Below are positions 1 through 6,080 of a stretch of DNA of 6,559 nt, piece by piece (positions within the stretch are counted from its first letter, which is position 1; every line of letters begins with the position of its first letter). Position numbers and translations under genes: made by a program. The notes beneath the pieces were generated by a model that did no database searches, was not told the origin of the DNA, and saw only the letters and a list, made by a program, of their open reading frames with translations. The stretch comes from Candidatus Aminicenantota bacterium. GTDB taxonomy: Bacteria; Acidobacteriota; UBA6911; RPQK01; JAJDTT01. The stretch covers positions 4,984 through 11,542 of the forward strand of contig JAPOYZ010000426.1 in assembly GCA_026706325.1 (NCBI GenBank), read 5' to 3'.

Positions 1-624
1 GTACATCCAGGCCGCATCGTCCCACCGGTAGGAGAGGTGTTTGTCGTTGAATACCGGGATGGGCCGTCCCGCCTCGGAGATGACGCCGGCGATCTGTTCG
101 AAGAAGTAGCGCCGCGGCAACATCTCCTGGCCCAATTCCGACCGCGGGTAGTCGCCGTGCTCCCCGATGAGCAGTACCGCATCCACCGCCAGGTCGTCTC
201 CTCCCAGGGTCAGAGCCGCCCGGATGCTCTCGTACAAGGGGATGTCGAACTCGTAGGCGATCTGGCGGCCGACGTCGCGCTCGTGAATCTGGTCGATGTA
301 CAGCGAGACGATCGTAGACCGGGGCGGAATGACGCCCTCATCCGTGGGAAATCCGCGGAGGAACTTGTCGACGATGACTCCGGCATGGCTGTTGGGAAAG
401 AAGGTGGTCACGACGGCGGCGATCCGGAGCGGCCTCGAGCGATTGCCGGTGTCCGGGGGGGTACGGACCCGTTCTTTCCGAGTCTGCAAATCTCCGGTCT
501 CCTGCGCCGGTTGGTATCCGTCCGGTCGTGAGCAGGCTCCGCCGAACGCCGCCAGGACGGCAGCCAACAGAATTCCGGGAAACGACCTGGGGATGAACGG
601 TGTCTTCCGGATCGTCCCGGCCAA
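1..624 (-). CDS. Lipoprotein-like conserved protein of unknown function (3' end beyond window)
   Basis: The reading frame stays open from a TTG at 622-624 to the window edge, giving 208 residues without a stop, so the C-terminus is missing. The TTG is chosen because GGGG within a purine-rich stretch (625-639) lies 8 bases upstream and no ATG or GTG is in frame nearby. The N-terminus has basic residues R6, K7 and R13, then a hydrophobic stretch (about 17-30, GILLAAVLAAFGGA) ending at C31. This fits a lipoprotein signal, although glycine at -3 of the lipobox is atypical. After a polar linker the folded part begins near residue 68 with IAAVVTTFFPNSHAG, followed by LLIGEHGDYP (151-160) and PVFNDKHLSY (190-199). 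I recall these blocks from a family common in Planctomycetota and Acidobacteriota with no assigned function; the opening strand could suit a Rossmann-like fold, but that is a guess. It starts 35 bases after the propeller gene, so co-transcription is likely. Confidence 0.8.
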   Translation of the reverse strand, partial: MAGTIRKTPFIPRSFPGILLAAVLAAFGGACSRPDGYQPAQETGDLQTRKERVRTPPDTGNRSRPLRIAAVVTTFFPNSHAGVIVDKFLRGFPTDEGVIPPRSTIVSLYIDQIHERDVGRQIAYEFDIPLYESIRAALTLGGDDLAVDAVLLIGEHGDYPRSELGQEMLPRRYFFEQIAGVISEAGRPIPVFNDKHLSYRWDDAAWMY

Positions 625-639
625 TTCCTTTTCCCCTTT
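625..639 (-). promoter_or_regulatory. Ribosome binding site deciding the TTG start at 624
   Basis: On the minus strand the sequence reads AAAGGGGAAAAGGAA directly before TTG. The GGGG core (633-636) sits 8 bases from the start codon. It lies in the 35-base gap after the stop of the upstream gene and is the main reason for choosing this non-ATG start. Confidence 0.6.
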
Positions 640-659
640 GTCCGACCGGACTCGGCGGC

Positions 660-2135
660 TTACCTGAACTGCAGCGAAAACAGGTCGGCGTCTTTCATGA
701 CGAAGCGGAGCCGCACCGGTTTCCCGGAAATCCGTCTCAGGGGCTGGTCGGAGGTGGCCATGGAATGGGAACGCTCCCAGCGGACGGTGTGCTCGATTTC
801 ATCCCCCCAGATCAGAGGCGATTCCTCCAGAGCGAAGCCGGGGAGCGGTCTGCCCTCGGCATCCTGAATCTCCAGGTGAATGCTTCCGGCGGCCGACGTG
901 GCGAAGTTGAGCACCAGGTTGGTCCCCGGGAAGATCAGGGGCTTGGTCAGCACCTCCCCGCCGCCGTAGCCGGCAGAAGCGGAGACGAAGCCGTCGGTGC
1001 GGAGGACCATGCGCTCCAAGTGGGCGCTGGGAGACGTGTAGTGGCGGGCCACGTAGATCGATATCTCGTCGTCGGCCGTAGGCAGCACCCCGGCCGCGAT
1101 CATGTTGGTGCGATGGACCCAACTCCTGGGGTCCCGCCCCGGCCGCACGAATGCCTCCATGAAGCGCCGGTCCCAGTGCACTCCGTCCCGGCTGCTTATG
1201 AAGACCCCTTCCGATACCCCCGAACCGGAAACGTCGAGGTGCATCGTCCTCCACTGAACGAAACGCTTGGGAAAGGCCAGGTAGATGTGAGGCGCCCGAA
1301 AATAGGGGGAGGTGCCGTTGGTGTAGAGCTGCTCCCGCGGAGTGTCTCCATAGTCGGCAAACGTGCCTGGCGGCCAGTCGACGAAGTTATCGGAATGAGA
1401 GAACTTGAAAGACCGGACGCCTTCATGGCCGGCCCGGTAGACGGCTGAGTAACGCTGCCGCACCGAATCCCAGAAGGCCACATTCAATGAATCGAAGGCG
1501 CCGTCGGTGATGATGGGCTCGTCCCGGACCTGGCTCCAGCGGATTCCGTCGGGAGAAACGAAGCCCAGCAGGACCGGTTTGCCGTCGATATTGCTCGATC
1601 CCACCGCCTTGTATCGCTGCGAATCGGGAGCATCGGGATTTCCGTCCTTGAAGGGGGCGAAGTTGTGGCCCCCGGCCCGGTTTCCGATCCAGACGATGTT
1701 GTTGTCCTTGGACCCCTCGAACTCGATCAGCCCCAGGGGGGGGCGGGTCCAGTGGATCCCGTCCCGGCTCTCGGCGTAGCAGGCCACCTGCTCATGTTCG
1801 GGAATGGGCGTCTCGCCCGGTTTCATCAGCGACTGAATCGTGTATCCGGCATGACTGCTGCCCCGGTAGTACATGCGGAAGATCTCCCCGTCCTGGAAGA
1901 CCGTGTGGTAGGCGCTGGTGGTGCCCTCCCAGGGTTTGTCGTGGTTCATGACGATGCCCGCCGGTCGCGGCGTGTGAAGCCGGAGGCGAACTCCGTCCAT
2001 GGACTCGATGAGGTAGTCGTCCACGAACAGCTCGAGCCGCGATCCGACTTGGAGCGGAGAAGCGGAATCCGCTCCCGCCAGAACCTGTCCGAATGACACC
2101 AGAATCAAGACGCCCGCACCTATCGCTCGTTGCAT
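660..2135 (-). CDS. Exported beta-propeller protein, glycoside-hydrolase-like (GH43/GH32-type fold), with C-terminal beta domain
   Basis: This is a 491-residue protein. The ATG at 2133-2135 is chosen because GAGGGA lies 9 bases upstream and the protein then opens with a clear Sec signal peptide (hydrophobic 4-20, likely cleavage after VLA at 18-20). The frame continues 117 codons further upstream, but that part would run antisense through the divergent gene. The mature protein begins with LFVDDYLI (36-43). It then shows repeated propeller-blade motifs of the type S-x-D-G-x-x-W: SRDGIHW (123-129), SPDGIRW (194-200) and SRDGVHW (315-321), with a weaker one near 247-254. YTNGTSPYFRAPHIYLAFP (271-289) is another conserved-looking block. 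Residues from about 395 form a beta-rich C-terminal domain ending in KDADLFSLQF. The motifs resemble five-bladed propeller glycosidases, but no catalytic triad can be assigned by eye and the substrate is unknown. It shares a control region with the divergent 621-residue gene and precedes the lipoprotein-like gene, which suggests a glycan-use module. Confidence 0.85.
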   Translation of the reverse strand: MQRAIGAGVLILVSFGQVLAGADSASPLQVGSRLELFVDDYLIESMDGVRLRLHTPRPAGIVMNHDKPWEGTTSAYHTVFQDGEIFRMYYRGSSHAGYTIQSLMKPGETPIPEHEQVACYAESRDGIHWTRPPLGLIEFEGSKDNNIVWIGNRAGGHNFAPFKDGNPDAPDSQRYKAVGSSNIDGKPVLLGFVSPDGIRWSQVRDEPIITDGAFDSLNVAFWDSVRQRYSAVYRAGHEGVRSFKFSHSDNFVDWPPGTFADYGDTPREQLYTNGTSPYFRAPHIYLAFPKRFVQWRTMHLDVSGSGVSEGVFISSRDGVHWDRRFMEAFVRPGRDPRSWVHRTNMIAAGVLPTADDEISIYVARHYTSPSAHLERMVLRTDGFVSASAGYGGGEVLTKPLIFPGTNLVLNFATSAAGSIHLEIQDAEGRPLPGFALEESPLIWGDEIEHTVRWERSHSMATSDQPLRRISGKPVRLRFVMKDADLFSLQFR

Positions 2136-2144
2136 TTCAGGATT

Positions 2145-2150
2145 TCCCTC
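2145..2150 (-). promoter_or_regulatory. Ribosome binding site for the propeller gene
   Basis: GAGGGA on the minus strand lies 9 bases before the ATG at 2135. It supports this start over the much longer upstream extension of the frame. Confidence 0.65.
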
Positions 2151-2205
2151 GCTTTCATTTGCAATTCCCGATTCTCTTATGCGCTTGAGACCCCTATCAT
2201 GACAC

Positions 2206-2212
2206 GGGGAGG
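2206..2212 (+). promoter_or_regulatory. Strong ribosome binding site for the 621-residue gene
   Basis: GGGGAGG is followed by five A residues and then ATG at 2218. This is a near-consensus Shine-Dalgarno at a short spacing, and it fixes the start. Confidence 0.75.
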
Positions 2213-2217
2213 AAAAA

Positions 2218-4083
2218 ATGGCCGCATCTGTTCCAAGCCGGAAAACACCCCGGATCGCCTTCATCCCGGTCGCTCTCGGTCTCGTGACCGGATCGTTGAC
2301 CTTGGCGAAACCCGACATCGAGATCACCGCGCCGATGCCCCCGCCCGCGTGGGCCATGGCCCAGTGGGCGCTCATCGATTCCAACGCCGAGGCGGCGTTC
2401 GTGGCCGCCGACAAGTACGTCGACGTCCGCGGCTGGATGCGGATCACTCCCAACTGGGGGGCCATGGACGGCCCCGACGACGTCACCGAAACCTATCGCG
2501 ATCTGCCCATCCTCTACATGCTGGGCGGGCCGCCCGAGATCCTGGCTTTGCACAAGAAGATCTGGGAAGGACACCTCGACCAGTTCACGGAAGCCCGGGA
2601 ACCCCTGGTGGCGGCGGCCAAGGACGGCATGTTCTACCGGGAGTTCTGTCCGCAACTCGACTGGGAGCACACGGGCGAAGGGATGGCTCCCTGGTACTGG
2701 TACGGTCTCGCCCGCCCTCAGGACCCGCAATACCTGATCCGGGCCCGGCGCTATGCCGGCTTCTACATGGACGAGGACCCCGAGGCTCCCAACTACGACC
2801 CGGAGAAAAAGATCATCCGAAGCCTGTTCAACGGAAGCCGGGGGCCGCTGTTGACGCCGGCCACGGAGTATCACTGGGGTGGGAACCCGCGTCCCCGTCA
2901 CGACCCCCGTCCGGGGCAACCCCCGAGAACGGAGCGCTGGACCCGGATGGGATACACGGTGAACCTGAGCGGCGACCACCCCCAGAACATGCTGGCCACG
3001 AACCTGGCCATGACCGCGTACATGTTGACCGGGGAGGAGAAGTACCGGAACTGGATTCTGGAGTACGTCGACGCCTGGGTCGATCGGGCCGCCCGCAACG
3101 GCGGCAATCTTCCCAGCAACATCGGCCTCGACGGATCCATCGGAGGGGAGTGGGACGGCAAGTGGTGGGGCGGAGTCTACGGATGGAACTTCCGTCCCAA
3201 GTCTGCCGACGGATCGGACAATCCGGGCAACAACTACGTGATGCGGGGCGCCCGGGTCGGTTTCGGCATCGCGTTCATGCTCACGGGCGACCGCAAGTAC
3301 GTGGACACGTTGCGAGCGCAGATCGAGAACATGTACGCGGCGCAGAAGGTCATCGACGGGCGCCTCATGGTCCCGCACAAGTACGGCGACGATGGCTGGT
3401 ACGCCTACATCGACAACAGCTCGCGCCGCGGCGGGAACGTCAATTTCTGGTCGCTTCCGGAGCTGACCGACATCTACACCTGGACTCTGGAGGAGGCCGA
3501 CCTGCCCCGGGTCGCGGAAGAACCCTGGGTCCGGTACCTGCAGGGTGGAGACCCGGACTTTCCCATGGAGGCGATGGCGCATGATCTGGACGTGATCCGA
3601 AGGCAGGTCCAAAAGGTGCGGGAGGACTCCCGGACGACGGACACCCGGCAGGCACCCGACATGCCGGTGGTCACCTCGGTCAGCAGCCTTCACAACCTCA
3701 TGCTCGGGGCCAACGACCCGGGCAGCGGCGGCAACGTGGTGCACGCACAGCTTCGCTACTTCGACGTCCGGGAGCGGCGGCCGGGACTGCCCCGGGGGGT
3801 GGGTGCGCTGGTCGAAAAGATCGGTTCCGAGGGTGTCACCCTCGTTTTGGTCAATACCAACCCGGTGGAGAGCCGCGAGCTCGTCCTTCAGACCGGCGCG
3901 TACGCCGAGCATGACGCGGTGTCGGTCACGGTCGATGGCCGCCGGATCGAAGTGGGGGACTCGGCGTTCACCGTTCGCCTGGGCCCCGGCGCCGGATCAC
4001 GCCTATCGATTCAGATGAAGCGCTACGCGAACCAACCCACCTTCGCGTTCCCGTGGGACCGGAGCGGGAGCGGCGGCTTTTAG
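2218..4083 (+). CDS. Large exported protein of an uncharacterised family, probable alpha/alpha-toroid glycosidase-like
   Basis: This is a 621-residue protein with a strong ribosome binding site. A Sec signal peptide is visible: basic R8, K9 and R12, hydrophobic 13-29, likely cleavage after TLA at 28-30. The mature protein opens with MPPPAWAMAQW. It is rich in Trp and Tyr and carries blocks I recall as conserved in related proteins of Planctomycetota and Acidobacteriota: NYDPEKKIIRSLFNGS (from 192), GDHPQN (252-257), NGGNLPSNIGLDG (294-306) and YGDDGWYAY (389-397). The alternation of helical stretches with these loops resembles six-hairpin glycosidases or polysaccharide lyases. From about residue 482 a beta-rich C-terminal domain follows. 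No catalytic residue can be named with certainty, so hydrolase or lyase activity is inference. The gene is divergent from the propeller gene and probably co-regulated with it. The last residues, SGSGGF, lie past the apparent family end (YANQPTFAFPWD) and are encoded by a palindrome that also holds the stop codon. Confidence 0.85.
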   Translation: MAASVPSRKTPRIAFIPVALGLVTGSLTLAKPDIEITAPMPPPAWAMAQWALIDSNAEAAFVAADKYVDVRGWMRITPNWGAMDGPDDVTETYRDLPILYMLGGPPEILALHKKIWEGHLDQFTEAREPLVAAAKDGMFYREFCPQLDWEHTGEGMAPWYWYGLARPQDPQYLIRARRYAGFYMDEDPEAPNYDPEKKIIRSLFNGSRGPLLTPATEYHWGGNPRPRHDPRPGQPPRTERWTRMGYTVNLSGDHPQNMLATNLAMTAYMLTGEEKYRNWILEYVDAWVDRAARNGGNLPSNIGLDGSIGGEWDGKWWGGVYGWNFRPKSADGSDNPGNNYVMRGARVGFGIAFMLTGDRKYVDTLRAQIENMYAAQKVIDGRLMVPHKYGDDGWYAYIDNSSRRGGNVNFWSLPELTDIYTWTLEEADLPRVAEEPWVRYLQGGDPDFPMEAMAHDLDVIRRQVQKVREDSRTTDTRQAPDMPVVTSVSSLHNLMLGANDPGSGGNVVHAQLRYFDVRERRPGLPRGVGALVEKIGSEGVTLVLVNTNPVESRELVLQTGAYAEHDAVSVTVDGRRIEVGDSAFTVRLGPGAGSRLSIQMKRYANQPTFAFPWDRSGSGGF

Positions 4084-4089
4084 CCGCCG
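4071..4089. repeat. Palindrome CGGCGGCT-TTT-AGCCGCCG overlapping the stop codon
   Basis: A perfect 8-base stem (4071-4078 and 4082-4089) surrounds a TTT loop. The TAG stop of the 621-residue gene is at 4081-4083, within the loop and second arm. A related palindrome (CGGCGGTT-TCCA-AACCGCCG) occurs at 5999-6018, so this looks like a member of a dispersed palindromic family. It could also affect transcript 3' ends, but no T tract follows. Confidence 0.7.
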
Positions 4090-4100
4090 ACCAGGGGGGG

Positions 4101-4124
4101 TAGGGGGGACGGTAGTCCCCCCTA
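4101..4124. repeat. Strong hairpin: 10-base perfect inverted repeat with G/C-run arms
   Basis: TAGGGGGGAC (4101-4110) pairs perfectly with GTCCCCCCTA (4115-4124) around the loop GGTA. It lies between convergent genes and could block transcription from the left. There is no T tract on either strand, so a classic intrinsic terminator is not supported. A G7 run lies immediately before it (4094-4100). Confidence 0.65.
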
Positions 4125-4139
4125 TACGCTTCCTGCTCT

Positions 4140-4180
4140 ACAAGTTGAGCAAAGACTGGGTGATTGCAAATCACCTGTCC
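4140..4180 (+). repeat. Dispersed intergenic repeat, copy A (AAGACTGGG...GATTG...AAAT)
   Basis: The block at 4152-4171 matches 6046-6065 at 18 of 20 positions, with AAGACTGGG and GATTG identical. Both copies are preceded by ACAA and a short diverged link. In this copy the sequence GGTGATT-GCA-AATCACC (4159-4175) forms a perfect 7-base stem. In the other copy that stem has decayed on the right side. The same order, CGGCGG palindrome then this block, is seen in both spacers. Confidence 0.55.
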
Positions 4181-4203
4181 TTATGGGGGACAGGAAAGTC
4201 CCC
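4174..4203. terminator. Overlapping alternative hairpins, possible transcription end for the minus-strand hydrolase gene
   Basis: CCTGTCC (4174-4180) pairs with GGACAGG (4188-4194). Alternatively GGGGAC (4186-4191) pairs with GTCCCC (4198-4203) around AGGAAA. The two stems share bases and exclude each other. The second lies 10 bases past the stop codon of the hydrolase gene. No T run follows on the minus strand, so a terminator role is only suggested by position. The arms echo the G/C-run hairpin at 4101-4124. Confidence 0.35.
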
Positions 4204-4213
4204 TCTCCCGTTC

Positions 4214-5890
4214 CTACTCGATCGCGGCGGCGTGCCGGCCCGCGGCCGGATCCCCTGCGGCGTGGATGACTCCCTTTTCCTGATCGATGTAGAGCATCAC
4301 CGGCCGGGCGATGAAGCCGTCGGTGGTGGTCAGGCGGTGCCCCTTCTGCTTCAATTCCTCCTGGACCTGGCCGCCGACCCCACTGTGCACCCGCAGGCTC
4401 CCCGCCTTGACGAAAGCCTCGTCACGGTTCGGATTGGGATCGAAGGAATTCTGGAGGTGGTCCGTGTTGAAGCGGGACGCCGTCACCGCCTTGTCCGGAA
4501 GCATGCCGAACTCCACGTGGTTCAACAGCACGTTCAGCGTGGTCTGGTCCTGGAGGTCGCCTCCCGCCACGCTGATGGCGATGACCGGCTTGCCGTCCCG
4601 GGTGACCAGGGTGGGCGTCAGGGTGATGCGGGGCCGCTTGCCCGGCTGGATGCGATTGGGATGGCCGCGGGTCGTGTTCAGGCTCCGGAGCCGGTTCCCC
4701 GTGGTGACGCCTGAGGGTCCGGGGAGGTTGCCCGACAGATTGCAACTGGGAGTGGCGGCCACCACGTTGCCCCATTTGTCCGCCACGACGCAGGTGGTGG
4801 TGTCGCTGATGGGAATCCGGTTCGGATTGTCGCCGGCCAGCATCATTCCCTTGAGGGGCTTCATGTGGTACGGGTCTCCGGGACGGCGCTCCAACGACGC
4901 CCGGTTTGGATCGATCAGTGTGCGGCGGACCCGCGCATAGTCCCGGGACAGGAGGGTTTTCATGGGGACCTGGGCGAAGAGGGGATCGCCGTAATATTCG
5001 TCCCGGTCGGCGAAGACCAGCTTCAACGACTCGGTGAGGGTGTGGATGTAGCTGGCGGAGAGATGCCCCATCTGCTTCAGGTCGAACCCCTCCAGCAGCG
5101 TCAGGGCCTGGCACAGGGCCGGGCCCTGGGTCCAGGGCGGGCACTTGTAGACGGTGTATCCCCGGTAGTCCACCGAGACCGGATCTTCGACGCGGGTCAT
5201 ATGGGCGGCCAGATCCTTTTTCCTGAGGAAGGATCCGGTGGCGATGTACCATGCCTCCAGTTCGTCGGCCACGTCCCCCTTGTAGAAGCGGTCCCGGGCC
5301 GCCGTCAGCTTCTCCTCTCGGGTTCCGGAAGCCTTCTGTTCCGCTTCAACGAGTTTCCGGAAGGTGACGGCCAACTTGGGATGCCACTCTTCCGATCCGG
5401 CGTCCAGGACCTCCAACACGGGGGCCGACGCTTCCTCGAAGGACTTGGTGCCATACAGCTTCAGGGCGGTGATGCAGAGGTCCACTGCCCCGGGCGTCGG
5501 CGCAGCCTTCATGCTGCCTTGGGCCGGAATGGTGTTGGTGTAGTACCAGTCGATGGCGGCCTGGTCCAGGGGAGCGCGCCCCAGGCCGGAGAGGACCTTC
5601 ACCTCTTTCTTCTCGGCGTCGTAGATGAGGAACGGGATCTCGCCTCCGATGGCGAACATCCCGTAGTCGGTCACCGAGAGCGCCAGCAGCGTCGCGGAGG
5701 CCGCATCGGCCGCGTTGCCGCCCGCTTCCAGCATCCGGATGCCGGCCGCCACCGCGTCGGGATGCCCGGCCGCCACGGCGCCTCCCTTGCCCGAGGCCTT
5801 CCAACTGATGTGGCCTGAAGCCCAGCCGGTCCCCAACAGACACGCCAGGACCCCCGGCAGAATCAACAAAATCAACGTCGAGTTGCGCAT
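4214..5890 (-). CDS. Gamma-glutamyltransferase-family Ntn hydrolase, exported, with altered substrate pocket
   Basis: This is a 558-residue member of the gamma-glutamyltranspeptidase family. Such proenzymes cut themselves before a threonine that becomes the N-terminal nucleophile of the small subunit. The ATG at 5890 is chosen because GGGAG lies 8 bases upstream and an export signal follows; ATG at 5905 is an in-frame alternative. The N-terminus is hydrophobic at 5-16. VLAC (14-17) could be a lipobox, or signal peptidase I could cut after WAS near 25. GGNAADAA (58-65) is a family motif. The predicted cut is D363/T364 in DTTTCVVAD, giving a small subunit of 195 residues, close to about 190 in E. 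coli. N384 and the oxyanion glycines G443-G444 are kept. By hand alignment the E. coli carboxylate- and amino-binding residues R114, Q430, D433, S462 and S463 correspond to L103, R400, S403, I422 and T423. Activity as an Ntn hydrolase is likely; true gamma-glutamyl transfer is doubtful. Confidence 0.9.
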   Translation of the reverse strand: MRNSTLILLILPGVLACLLGTGWASGHISWKASGKGGAVAAGHPDAVAAGIRMLEAGGNAADAASATLLALSVTDYGMFAIGGEIPFLIYDAEKKEVKVLSGLGRAPLDQAAIDWYYTNTIPAQGSMKAAPTPGAVDLCITALKLYGTKSFEEASAPVLEVLDAGSEEWHPKLAVTFRKLVEAEQKASGTREEKLTAARDRFYKGDVADELEAWYIATGSFLRKKDLAAHMTRVEDPVSVDYRGYTVYKCPPWTQGPALCQALTLLEGFDLKQMGHLSASYIHTLTESLKLVFADRDEYYGDPLFAQVPMKTLLSRDYARVRRTLIDPNRASLERRPGDPYHMKPLKGMMLAGDNPNRIPISDTTTCVVADKWGNVVAATPSCNLSGNLPGPSGVTTGNRLRSLNTTRGHPNRIQPGKRPRITLTPTLVTRDGKPVIAISVAGGDLQDQTTLNVLLNHVEFGMLPDKAVTASRFNTDHLQNSFDPNPNRDEAFVKAGSLRVHSGVGGQVQEELKQKGHRLTTTDGFIARPVMLYIDQEKGVIHAAGDPAAGRHAAAIE

Positions 5891-5898
5891 GATCCAAT

Positions 5899-5903
5899 CT
5901 CCC
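5899..5903 (-). promoter_or_regulatory. Ribosome binding site choosing the hydrolase start at 5890
   Basis: GGGAG on the minus strand lies 8 bases before the ATG at 5890. It overlaps the alternative ATG at 5905, which argues for the inner start. Confidence 0.55.
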
Positions 5904-5944
5904 ATCCGGTTCCGGTTGTACACCAGCAGCCGGGCTCCGGCAAG

Positions 5945-5982
5945 ATAGGAGCTTCCCCACCGGCCTATGCCCGGCGAAATGG
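5945..5982 (+). repeat. Direct repeat, copy 1 (GCTTCCCCACCGGCC...GCCCGGC...AATGG)
   Basis: GCTTCCCCACCGGCC at 5951-5965 recurs exactly at 6085-6099, 134 bases on. Both copies are preceded by AG(G/A)A and followed by GCCCGGC (5969-5975) and then a short A-rich AATGG. In this copy ATAGG (5945-5949) and CCTAT (5964-5968) form small inverted arms. A nearby stem GCCGG/CCGGC (5929-5941) lies toward the hydrolase gene. Confidence 0.6.
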
Positions 5983-5998
5983 CGACAGAAAAAGGATG

Positions 5999-6018
5999 CG
6001 GCGGTTTCCAAACCGCCG
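5999..6018. repeat. Palindrome CGGCGGTT-TCCA-AACCGCCG
   Basis: A perfect 8-base stem (5999-6006 and 6011-6018) has a TCCA loop. Its outer arms share CGGCGG/CCGCCG with the palindrome at 4071-4089 on the other side of the hydrolase gene. Each is followed on the plus strand by a copy of the AAGACTGGG repeat. Confidence 0.65.
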
Positions 6019-6030
6019 AACTCCAGTGTG

Positions 6031-6065
6031 ACAAACTTGGCGACGAAGACTGGGAGATTGGAAAT
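6031..6065 (+). repeat. Dispersed intergenic repeat, copy B
   Basis: ACAA (6031-6034), a short link, then AAGACTGGG (6046-6054), GATTG (6056-6060) and AAAT (6062-6065) match copy A at 4140-4171 in the same orientation. The right arm of the copy A hairpin is not conserved here, so this copy looks decayed. Confidence 0.55.
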
Positions 6066-6080
6066 TGCGCCCTTTTTCTC

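Larger units (their letters stand above)
2136..2217. promoter_or_regulatory. Divergent control region between two glycan-type genes
   Basis: These 82 bases separate two divergent start codons, so both promoters and any shared operator should lie here. The segment is visibly more AT-rich than its flanks. On the plus strand TATCAT (2195-2200) could be a -10 box, but the matching -35 (TTCTCT, 2172-2177) is poor. TCTTAT (2175-2180) with TTTCAT (2153-2158) is an alternative. On the minus strand CATAAG with TGTCAT 17 bases upstream is the best spacing match and is weak. No clear operator palindrome is visible. The region call follows from gene layout; the individual boxes are low confidence. Confidence 0.5.

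Noticed and set aside
600..1448. Plus-strand frames of 282 codons and fewer across the propeller gene, and similar frames across the hydrolase gene (4145-5818)
   Set aside because: All are antisense to genes with clear family features and have shadow-type composition.
2136..2486. Extension of the propeller frame 117 codons upstream of 2135
   Set aside because: It crosses the divergent gene in antisense, and the inner ATG has a good ribosome binding site and a signal peptide directly after it.
2130..3584. Plus-strand open frame of 484 codons overlapping the 621-residue gene in another frame
   Set aside because: Its composition is mostly R, G, P and H, with no domain, and it lacks the strong ribosome binding site that belongs to the ATG at 2218.
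2197..3912. Long minus-strand open frame (571 codons) opposite the 621-residue gene
   Set aside because: It is antisense to a well-supported gene, is dominated by V, R, P, G and H as expected of a GC-rich shadow frame, and shows no recognisable motif.
4094..4108. G7-TA-G6 tract as a G-quadruplex
   Set aside because: Only two long G runs are present with a two-base gap, and the second is the arm of a perfect hairpin, which is the simpler structure.
4071..4203. CRISPR array
   Set aside because: The palindromes differ in sequence and spacing, and there are no regularly spaced identical repeats.
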